Shown here in pieces: positions 58,461 to 64,000 of a stretch of DNA of 64,000 bases; the stretch's first letter is position 1; each line of letters starts with the position of its first letter. The notes under the pieces were generated by a model. The model saw nothing but the letters and a program-made list of their open reading frames with translations. It ran no database searches and was not told the origin of the DNA. Source of the stretch: Natronomonas sp. CBA1123 (lineage in GTDB: Archaea > Halobacteriota > Halobacteria > Halobacteriales > Haloarculaceae). The stretch spans positions 186,001 through 250,000 of the forward strand of contig NZ_WPCC01000001.1 in the NCBI RefSeq assembly GCF_009741925.1. Reading direction: 5' to 3'. A program made the translations under genes and the position numbers.

Positions 58461-59054
58461 ATGAGTACGGACGACATCGACCCCGCGGGGTCGAAGGCGG
58501 AGGGGACGCCCGACCACGAAAACGCCCTCCAAGACGTTATCGCAGTCGACGGCGACGACAACCCGGAGGGGCTCGTCAATCGCCTCGACGCCCACACCGG
58601 CGACGGTATCCGCCACCGTGCGTTCACGGCGCTGCTGTTCGACGGCGACGGCAACGTGTTGCTCGCCCAGCGCGCGCCGAACAAGCGCCTGTGGGACACC
58701 TACTGGGACGGAACGGTCGCCTCCCACCCCGTCGAGGGCCAGACCCAACTCGAGGCGACCCGGGAACGACTCGAAGAGGAACTCGGCGTCACGCCCGAGC
58801 AGTACGGCGACCTCCGGGTGACGGACAAGTTCGAGTACAAGCGTTACTATCTCGACCAGGGGGTCGAATGGGAGGTGTGTTCGGTGCTGCAGGCGACGCT
58901 CGAGGACTGTACGCTCGACCCCGACGAGGAGGAGGTCGCGGGGCTGATGTGGGTACCCTACGACCGACTCCACGAGAACCCGAAGTGGTACCGACAGCTG
59001 CGACTCTGCCCGTGGTTCGAAATCGCGATGCGGCGGGACTTCGCCGAGGACTGA
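58461..59054 (+). CDS. idi: Isopentenyl-diphosphate isomerase, type I-like (Nudix)
   Basis: A 197-aa Nudix-fold protein matching type I isopentenyl-diphosphate delta-isomerase: RHRAFTALLFDGDGNVLLAQ, WDTYWDGTVASHPVEGQTQ, EATRERLEEELGVTPEQY, YLDQGVEWEVCSVLQ and NPKWYRQLRLCPWFEIA. It would interconvert IPP and DMAPP for archaeal lipids and carotenoids. The second catalytic residue, Glu in WEVC, is present. The catalytic Cys of the family (in the segment before xHP) is replaced by Ala (TVASHP). The same substitution may be general in haloarchaea, but it makes activity uncertain. TATA-like CCTTAACAA lies about 27 nt upstream. Confidence 0.85.
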   Translation: MSTDDIDPAGSKAEGTPDHENALQDVIAVDGDDNPEGLVNRLDAHTGDGIRHRAFTALLFDGDGNVLLAQRAPNKRLWDTYWDGTVASHPVEGQTQLEATRERLEEELGVTPEQYGDLRVTDKFEYKRYYLDQGVEWEVCSVLQATLEDCTLDPDEEEVAGLMWVPYDRLHENPKWYRQLRLCPWFEIAMRRDFAED

Positions 59055-59072
59055 TACGGTGGTGTAACGATT

Positions 59073-59110
59073 TATCGGTCATCGCCAGTGCGGGTCAGCG
59101 ATGACCGATA
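59073..59110. terminator. 13-bp perfect hairpin between convergent genes
   Basis: TATCGGTCATCGC (59073-59085) pairs perfectly with GCGATGACCGATA (59098-59110) around a 12-nt loop. It sits between the ends of idi and the ferritin-like gene. Could be a bidirectional terminator or mRNA 3' stabiliser, or the footprint of a small insertion. No T-run is attached. Confidence 0.55.
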
Positions 59111-59142
59111 GAAGACTACAGCAATCCGTATGACGCTCGCTG

Positions 59143-59610
59143 TTAGTCGTTCTGGTACTCTTTCTCGAAGCCGCGGAACTCCGTTCGGTGTGCTTCCTCG
59201 TCGGCCAGAATCGTCACCGCGAGGTCCTCCGTAACGGGGTCGTTGGCCGCTTCAGCGGCGTCGATGAGCGTCCGGTAGGTCTCGATGGCGTCTTCCTCGG
59301 CATCGAGGACACCCCGGATGACCGAAATCACGTTCGTCGAATCCTCCGGCGGCTGGAGGGTGTCCTGTCGGGCGACGAACTCCGCCGACCCCGGCGGTCG
59401 GGCGTCCAGCTGCTTGAGGCGCTGCCCCAACTGTTGGGCGTGGGTCAGTTCCTCCTGGATGTCCTGTTGGAGGCTCTCTTTGATTTCCTCGGCACGAACG
59501 CCGTCGAGAACGATAGCGTTCGTCTGGTAGTTCATCACTGTCTCCATCTCGTCGCCGTAGGCTTTCTTCAGGATTTCGACCACTCGCTCGGAGGCGTCGG
59601 ATTCGGACAT
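59143..59610 (-). CDS. Ferritin-like di-iron protein
   Basis: A 155-aa protein of the ferritin-like superfamily: four helices with the expected Glu and Glu-x-x-His pairs: YGDEMETVMNYQTNAIVL, IQEELTHAQQL, LDAEEDAIETYRTLI and LADEEAHRTEFRGF. It may store iron, act as a bacterioferritin/Dps-type protector, or be a rubrerythrin-like peroxidase without the rubredoxin part. The start at 59610 (MSESDASER) is preferred over longer in-frame starts. Family is clear; function not specific. Confidence 0.82.
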   Translation of the reverse strand: MSESDASERVVEILKKAYGDEMETVMNYQTNAIVLDGVRAEEIKESLQQDIQEELTHAQQLGQRLKQLDARPPGSAEFVARQDTLQPPEDSTNVISVIRGVLDAEEDAIETYRTLIDAAEAANDPVTEDLAVTILADEEAHRTEFRGFEKEYQND

Positions 59611-59791
59611 GGCACTACTTAGTTCGGGCCGAAGCGTGAAGAAACCCACCTCGAAGTGGCTCTTCCCGAACAGATTCCGCCGTCTTTGTTTGAAACACAT
59701 TCGTCACAGTTTGTGGATTAAATGCGAATGTTCGTCCCACACTATCGTAGAAAGCTTTAGGTAACATCGTATTGTATGCTTATTCGTTCCG

Positions 59792-60004
59792 ATGTACAAC
59801 AACAAGGTTCGGACCGCGGTTGCACTACACCTGACCGGCACGCTGACGGAGGGTGAGGCGGCCCGACACGCCGGGCTGTCGCGTGCGCAACTGCGCCGCT
59901 ACACCCGAACCTGCGGCGCCATCGTTCCGGCGCCATCGACAGACGACCTCGACGCCGAACTGCAAGAACACGCCGACTCGAATGCCGTCCGCCTCGACGG
60001 TTAA
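59792..60004 (+). CDS. Small HTH-like protein, haloarchaeal type
   Basis: A 70-aa protein with one likely helix-turn-helix: TAVALHLTGTLTEGEAARHAG then LSRAQLRRYTRTCGA (about 9-44), as in the short DUF7317-like haloarchaeal proteins. The C-terminal half is acidic and flexible. Stop codons of this gene and of the PrpD-family gene overlap (TTAA, 60001-60004). It is probably a DNA- or protein-binding factor. Specific function unknown. Confidence 0.66.
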   Translation: MYNNKVRTAVALHLTGTLTEGEAARHAGLSRAQLRRYTRTCGAIVPAPSTDDLDAELQEHADSNAVRLDG

Positions 60005-61245
60005 TCGAGTAACCGGGTGAGTTCGGCCGCCGTCTCCGCTTCCAACCCGCGAACCGTCTCGATGATGTTACTCCGCCGTTCGACGTCGTAGCGGTCCTCG
60101 GCCAGCGCGTGGAACTTCTCCTCAACGACGCCCCACGACGCCGCGCGTGCGGGGTGGCCGGTGAACCACTTCTCTTCGGCCTCGTGTATCGCCCCGTCGT
60201 GACAGTCGACGGTGACGCGAGCCGGCAGTTCGCCCCGTTCGGCCCGCTCGCGCAACTCGTCGTCGACTCGGGCGTCGACGGCCGAGGCGACGGGTCGGAG
60301 GTCCTCGCGGGCGGCGGGGCGTTTCGTCGCATCGCGATCGACGAGAGCGGCCGCGAGCGTCACAGGGTCGAGCGCCTCGACGGCTTCCGGATACGTCTCG
60401 ACGGTGACCGAGTCGATGTCGGCAGGGTCGAGCGTCACGTCCGAGGCGAGGTCCAACGCGGCTTCGAGCGTCGACTGAGCGTGTGGATGGGCGTCGTAGG
60501 GGCGGATGGCCGCGTCGCGAACCCGCTCACAGCCGGGGTCGAGGTCCAAATCGAACGGCCCGACGAGGTCGTGCCACCCGCCCGGCCCCGCGATAGCGTC
60601 GGGGCCGACGACGCCGCTTTCGGCGAGGAGACACGCCGAAACCGCCTCGTGTGTCGCGTTCCCCCCCACGACCGGGTCGAACTCGTCGTCGACGGCGAGC
60701 GTTCCGCGACCGGCCGCGATGCCGATTGCGCTTTCGAGACGACCGGTCCCGAACCCCAGCGCCCGGCCGACGCCGGCCGCCGCCGCGATGGCGCCGTGGG
60801 TCGCCGGATGGAACCCGTCCAGCGGCGCGTGCCACGCCAACTCGCCGTGAATCTCGTGGGCGGCGGCGACGCCGGCGAGGAGTTCCTCGCCTGTCGCGCT
60901 TCGGGCCTCCGCAGCCGTCAACACCGCGGCGACGGAAATCGAGGCCGACCCCAGCGCGGGGGCGAGAAACACCGTCCCGTTGCCCGCACAGGCCAGCGCA
61001 CCGTTGTACATCGCGGCGTCGGACGCCGCCGCGCTCAACTCCGACCCCCACAGTCTGCTTCGGCCCGTCGCGTTCTGTGTCGCCACGGTACGGCGGACGC
61101 CGTCGGTCGGCGAGGTGCCGACGCTGTCGATGGCGACGGCGACGGCATCGAGCACGCGGCGTTTGGCCGCCTCCCGAACGTCCTCGGGCAGTCCCTCGTA
61201 GGTGACGCCCGCCGCGAACTCCGCGAGGGCCCCAGTCGATGTCAT
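60001..61245 (-). CDS. MmgE/PrpD-family protein
   Basis: A 414-aa protein of the MmgE/PrpD family (2-methylcitrate dehydratase, cis-aconitate decarboxylase and related). Visible are GALAEFAAGVTYEGLPEDV, RVLDAVAVAIDSVGTSP, NGALACAGNGTVFL, the helical core HPATHGAIAAAAGVGRALGF, DAHPHAQSTLEAALD and KWFTGHPARAASWG. The substrate is not determined. Methylcitrate partners PrpB and PrpC are not seen in this window. ATG 61245 is supported by a T-rich ACGTTTTTG about 28 nt upstream. Reported genomes often call this 'MmgE/PrpD family protein' without proof of activity. Confidence 0.85.
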   Translation of the reverse strand: MTSTGALAEFAAGVTYEGLPEDVREAAKRRVLDAVAVAIDSVGTSPTDGVRRTVATQNATGRSRLWGSELSAAASDAAMYNGALACAGNGTVFLAPALGSASISVAAVLTAAEARSATGEELLAGVAAAHEIHGELAWHAPLDGFHPATHGAIAAAAGVGRALGFGTGRLESAIGIAAGRGTLAVDDEFDPVVGGNATHEAVSACLLAESGVVGPDAIAGPGGWHDLVGPFDLDLDPGCERVRDAAIRPYDAHPHAQSTLEAALDLASDVTLDPADIDSVTVETYPEAVEALDPVTLAAALVDRDATKRPAAREDLRPVASAVDARVDDELRERAERGELPARVTVDCHDGAIHEAEEKWFTGHPARAASWGVVEEKFHALAEDRYDVERRSNIIETVRGLEAETAAELTRLLD

Positions 61246-61293
61246 GCCAGACGATACCATGTCCGGCTTCAAAAACGTTCGCAGGCGGCGGGG

Positions 61294-61623
61294 TCAGGGC
61301 CGGGTCGTTGCCCACACCGCGAGTATCCCGAGGACGATAGCCGGTACCATCGGGAGGGCGAGATACGTGTCCCAAAAGGAGAGCCCGAGCTGGGAGCCGA
61401 GGTACGGATACGCGTAGATGATGCCCGGAACGACGACGAACGCGACGAAGACGGCCGCGACGAGCGTCCACCCGCGTTTGTCGAACTCGCGGTCCACGTC
61501 GTCGGGGTGGACGGTCATCGGGTCGCGGTCGGACTCGTCGTCTGCCGTCTCCGAAGCCGCCTCCGGCGTGTACTCGTCGTCATCGTCGAAGGCGTCGGGG
61601 TCGTGGGTGTAGCCGTCACTCAT
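61294..61623 (-). CDS. Haloarchaeal membrane protein (109 aa), acidic head
   Basis: A 109-aa protein with a very acidic, Asp/Glu-rich first half (MSDGYTHDPDAFDDDDEYTP), a basic turn and two transmembrane helices (about 53-70 and 83-105). Its start overlaps the end of the MDR dehydrogenase gene by 8 nt, so it is translated after it. No motif; probably a small accessory membrane protein. Function unknown. Confidence 0.72.
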   Translation of the reverse strand: MSDGYTHDPDAFDDDDEYTPEAASETADDESDRDPMTVHPDDVDREFDKRGWTLVAAVFVAFVVVPGIIYAYPYLGSQLGLSFWDTYLALPMVPAIVLGILAVWATTRP

Positions 61624-62671
61624 AATCGTCGGGGTCGTACTCGCTGTCGGGGACGACGACCACCGACCCGAACCCTTCCCGACCTTCGAGCATCTCGTGA
61701 GCGCGGGCCATCTCGCTCATCGGCAACACCGCACGGACGTGGGGTTCGAAGGTGCCGTCGAACACCTTCGCCATCACGTCGTCCATCTCGCCGGGCGTCC
61801 CCATCGTCGACCCGAGGATGTCGAGTTGCTTCCAGAACACCTTCGGGATGTTCGTCTCCGGCGTCACACCGGAGGTCGCTCCACAGGTGACGACGGTCCC
61901 GCCGCGGGCGGCGGCCGACAGCGAATCGTCCCACGTCGCCTCACCGATGTGGTCGACGACGACGTCGACGCCGCGGCCGTCCGTCTCGGCTTTGACGACC
62001 TCCGCGAAGTCCTCCTCCTCGTAGTTGACGAGGTGGTCGGCGCCGCAGTCGCGGGCGTGGTCGAGTTTCTCCTCCGAGGAGGCCGTCGCCCACACCTCAC
62101 ACCCCTCGTTGGCGGCGATTTGGACGCAGGCGTGGCCGACGCCGCCGGAGGCGCCCAACACGAGGACGGTGTCGTTCTGCTGGATTTCGGCGCGTGTCAT
62201 GAGCATTCGCCACGCCGTCTGGAAGACCAGCGGCGCCGAGGCCGCGGTGACGAAGTCGACGCCCTCGGGCAGCTCGATGAGGTTCGCCTCGGGAACCGCC
62301 GCCTGCTCGCTGTGGACGCCGCGGACGTGTTCGCCAATCATCTTGTAGTCGACACACAGCGACTGCTCGCCCTTCCGGCAGAACTCACACTCACCACAGT
62401 ACAGACCGGGGTCGACGACGACGCGGTCGCCTTCCTCGAAGCGGGCGACGCGTTCACCGACCTCGCTGACGACGCCCGCACCGTCGCTGCCCGGGATGTG
62501 CGGCAGTTCCTCGGGACTCGGCATCCCGCGGCGCGTCCACACGTCGAGGTGGTTCAAACCGCCCGCCTTGATGTCGACGAGTACCTCCTCGGGTCCAATC
62601 TCGGGGTCCGGGAACTCGTCGTACTGGAGCACGTCGGTCGAGCCGTGTTCGTCGTAGAAGACCGCCTTCAT
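61616..62671 (-). CDS. Zinc-type MDR alcohol dehydrogenase / quinone oxidoreductase
   Basis: A 351-aa medium-chain dehydrogenase/reductase. N-terminal catalytic domain: MKAVFYDEHGSTDVLQY, NHLDVWTRRGMP, HIPGSDGAGVVSEVGERV, the structural zinc lobe CGECEFCRKGEQSLC and VFQTAWRMLMTRA. Cofactor domain: VLVLGASGGVGHACVQIAA (Rossmann fold), DVVVDHIGEATW. ATG 62671 begins the conserved part; upstream reading frame is not family-like. The substrate is unknown; most haloarchaeal relatives are labelled zinc-binding dehydrogenases. It is in an operon with the 109-aa membrane protein. Confidence 0.92.
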   Translation of the reverse strand: MKAVFYDEHGSTDVLQYDEFPDPEIGPEEVLVDIKAGGLNHLDVWTRRGMPSPEELPHIPGSDGAGVVSEVGERVARFEEGDRVVVDPGLYCGECEFCRKGEQSLCVDYKMIGEHVRGVHSEQAAVPEANLIELPEGVDFVTAASAPLVFQTAWRMLMTRAEIQQNDTVLVLGASGGVGHACVQIAANEGCEVWATASSEEKLDHARDCGADHLVNYEEEDFAEVVKAETDGRGVDVVVDHIGEATWDDSLSAAARGGTVVTCGATSGVTPETNIPKVFWKQLDILGSTMGTPGEMDDVMAKVFDGTFEPHVRAVLPMSEMARAHEMLEGREGFGSVVVVPDSEYDPDDYE

Positions 62672-62761
62672 ACCCGCCTCTCGGAGCGGGGTGTGCAAAA
62701 CAGTAGCGGAGTCGGAGGCGACCCCGGTGGAGTTTAGCGGCCGGCCGACGCAAGACGAGGT

Positions 62762-63406
62762 ATGAGCGACGACGGCCACCACCACCACGAAGACCATGGA
62801 CACGACCACGAGGACGGACCGCACGGCCACCACCACGAACACGACGACCACCACGCCCACGACCTCGACGAACTCGGTATCGCGGTCCTGACGGTCTCCT
62901 CCTCGCGGAGCATCGAGGAGGACCCCTCCGGCGCGGCCATCGTCGACCTCGCTGAGGAGGCGGGCCACGACGTCGTGGTCCGGGAACTCGTCGGCGACGA
63001 CTACGACAGCGTTCAGGACGCCGTCGACCGCTTCGTGGGTCGCGAGGACACCGACTGCGTCGTGACGACCGGCGGCACCGGCGTCACCCCCGACGACGTG
63101 ACCGTCGAGGCAGTCGAACCGCTGTTCGAGAAGGAACTGCCGGGGTTCGGCGAACTGTTCCGGTCGCTGTCGGTCGAGGAAATCGGCACCCGCGTCGTCG
63201 GGACGCGTGCCGCCGCGGGCATCGCCGACGGCGTCCCCGTGTTCTGTCTGCCCGGTAGCGAGAACGCGGTTCGGCTCGCAGTCGACGACATCGTCGTCGC
63301 CGAGGCACCGCATCTCGCCGGCCTCGCCCGTCGAGACGACGATACCGAGGAAAGTGACGATACCGAGGAAGGCGACGAACCCGACGAGGGCGACGAGAGC
63401 GCCTAG
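62762..63406 (+). CDS. moaB: MoaB/Mog-family protein with His-rich head
   Basis: A 214-aa molybdenum cofactor protein of the MoaB/MogA family (binds molybdopterin and adenylates it). The core (about 36-185) shows [52 protein letters not shown], and [14 protein letters not shown]. Before the core is a 34-residue head holding 15 His and many acidic residues, probably able to bind metal. After it is an acidic, repetitive tail ([14 protein letters not shown]). Neither extension is normal in bacterial MoaB. TATA-like GAGTTTAG about 28 nt upstream supports ATG 62762. Confidence 0.88.
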   Translation: MSDDGHHHHEDHGHDHEDGPHGHHHEHDDHHAHDLDELGIAVLTVSSSRSIEEDPSGAAIVDLAEEAGHDVVVRELVGDDYDSVQDAVDRFVGREDTDCVVTTGGTGVTPDDVTVEAVEPLFEKELPGFGELFRSLSVEEIGTRVVGTRAAAGIADGVPVFCLPGSENAVRLAVDDIVVAEAPHLAGLARRDDDTEESDDTEEGDEPDEGDESA

Positions 63407-63717
63407 GGAAGCGGACAGAGACTCGCGGTCAACAGCGCCCGCTCGTCGCTTTCGTTTCGCGCGCCGTGTTCGACGCCGCGTTCGTTGTGGACGACCGCGG
63501 GCGCGGAAACCGTCTCCTCGGTGCCGTCCTGTGTGACGACGACTTCGCCCTCCAAGAGGTGAAAGACGTTCTCGCAGTCGTCGTGGACGTGTGGGTCGAA
63601 GGCGCCACCGGGACCGAGTGCGAACAGTTTCACGAGCACGTCGTCGTGGACGACCAACTCCGCCGTCTCGACCTCGCCGTCGGCGGGGTCGACCGCCGGC
63701 AGTTCGTTCAGCGTCAT
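63403..63717 (-). CDS. Cupin-domain protein
   Basis: A 104-aa single-domain cupin. Motif 1 is GGAFDPHVHDDCENVFHLLEG and motif 2 is AVVHNERGVEHGARN, with metal-ligand His/Glu in the usual places. It may be a sugar isomerase, dioxygenase or regulatory-type cupin; substrate unknown. Start ATG 63717 is supported by GAGTTAAGTTC about 28 nt upstream. The 3' end overlaps the stop of moaB by 4 nt in convergent orientation. Confidence 0.85.
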   Translation of the reverse strand: MTLNELPAVDPADGEVETAELVVHDDVLVKLFALGPGGAFDPHVHDDCENVFHLLEGEVVVTQDGTEETVSAPAVVHNERGVEHGARNESDERALLTASLCPLP

Positions 63718-63760
63718 ACCGACCGATTCGGCTACGTGAACTTAACTCTCGGCGATGGAA

Positions 63761-64000
63761 TCAGTCGGCGCTGACTTCGCGGCCACCGCCGGCAGAGACG
63801 CCGTCATCGCCGGTGTCGAGTGTCGACCTAACGGAGGGCGCCAGCCGCGTGACCTTGCTCGCGCCGTCTTTCTCCTGGACGACGAGGCCGTCGTCGGCGA
63901 GTCGCGAGAGGTGATACGACACCGTGCTGTAACTCGTCTCCACCTCGTCGACGATGTCGCCGACGGTCGCCGCGCCGTACCGCCGGAGTACATCGATGAT
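63761..64000 (-). CDS. Winged-helix regulator, N-terminus beyond window
   Basis: The open frame runs off the window's right end. It reads from IIDVLRRYGAATVGDIVDEV through VETSYSTVSYHLSRLADDGL (recognition helix) to VVQEKDGASKVTRL (wing), then a polar tail to a TGA at 63761-63763. This is an ArsR/MarR-like winged helix that binds DNA; the N-terminal end is missing, so the family cannot be fixed. It is next to the cupin gene on the same strand. Confidence 0.78.
   Translation of the reverse strand: MIDVLRRYGAATVGDIVDEVETSYSTVSYHLSRLADDGLVVQEKDGASKVTRLAPSVRSTLDTGDDGVSAGGGREVSAD

Noticed and set aside
60001-61245. Methylcitrate cycle linked to propionyl-CoA synthase
   Set aside because: Only a PrpD-family protein is present. 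No PrpB or PrpC is seen and the genes are 16 kb apart, so a pathway claim is unsupported.
60109-61890. Long plus-strand open frame opposite the PrpD-family gene
   Set aside because: Shadow frame with Arg-rich, motif-free sequence; the minus-strand gene has clear family blocks.

Overview
This window comes from a halophilic archaeon (class Halobacteria). The proteins are strongly acidic and the coding DNA is GC-rich. Many genes start at or near a predicted transcription start, with a TATA-like element about 25-32 nt upstream of the start codon, as expected for leaderless archaeal mRNAs. Several families are haloarchaeal hallmarks: CetZ tubulin, HalOD1 output domains, a HalX response regulator, a Bat-type HTH activator, DacZ diadenylate cyclases and TrmB-like regulators. 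I cannot name a genus. I saw no rRNA, tRNA or CRISPR array.

Region 1 (1-15.3 kb) is dense in regulators. It holds a frameshifted heavy-metal ATPase with a Usp protein and a coupled 34-aa ORF; three TrmB-type regulators, each with a palindrome just before its start; two HalOD1 proteins; two DUF7344-type HTH proteins; a Bat-type activator; a diadenylate cyclase (dacZ) immediately upstream of a cation/proton antiporter; cetZ; and a lone tnpB element.

Region 2 (15.3-27.6 kb) carries envelope and sulfur genes: a rhodanese, two CPBP membrane proteases, a PKD-domain surface protein with Thr-Pro stalks, a second dacZ divergent from a tandem Usp gene, a rhodanese/persulfide dioxygenase fusion, a CoA-disulfide-reductase-like flavoprotein and a metallo-beta-lactamase-fold hydrolase.

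Region 3 (27.6-39 kb) is almost entirely membrane, secreted or membrane-regulator genes: a membrane-anchored HTH protein, two HTH-2TM paralogs, an HtpX protease, an AIM24 protein, Tat lipoproteins, small membrane proteins and DUF4870/DUF6498 proteins. Four promoters here (upstream of 28389, 35228, 36782 and 37055) carry two GTTTCA-type half-sites 11 bp apart, 42-47 nt before the start codon and just upstream of a TATA-like element. A phased array of the same half-site lies upstream of the membrane HTH gene at 28540. This looks like an undescribed envelope regulon and is my main discovery candidate.

Region 4 (39-47 kb) holds a 1796-residue trifunctional propionyl-CoA synthase-like fusion (acyl-CoA synthetase, enoyl-CoA hydratase, enoyl-CoA reductase), a Usp protein, and a PiT phosphate permease behind a membrane-anchored 12-residue-repeat protein.

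Region 5 (47-64 kb) is mostly housekeeping: uppP, glmU-glmS, pus10, a HalX response regulator, rnhB, pyrF, idi, a ferritin-like protein, a MmgE/PrpD protein, an MDR dehydrogenase, moaB with a His-rich head, a cupin and a truncated wHTH.

Three otherwise intact genes (the ATPase, pyrF and a membrane DnaJ gene) carry one- or two-base indels. Some lie in homopolymers, so sequence error should be excluded before calling them dead.
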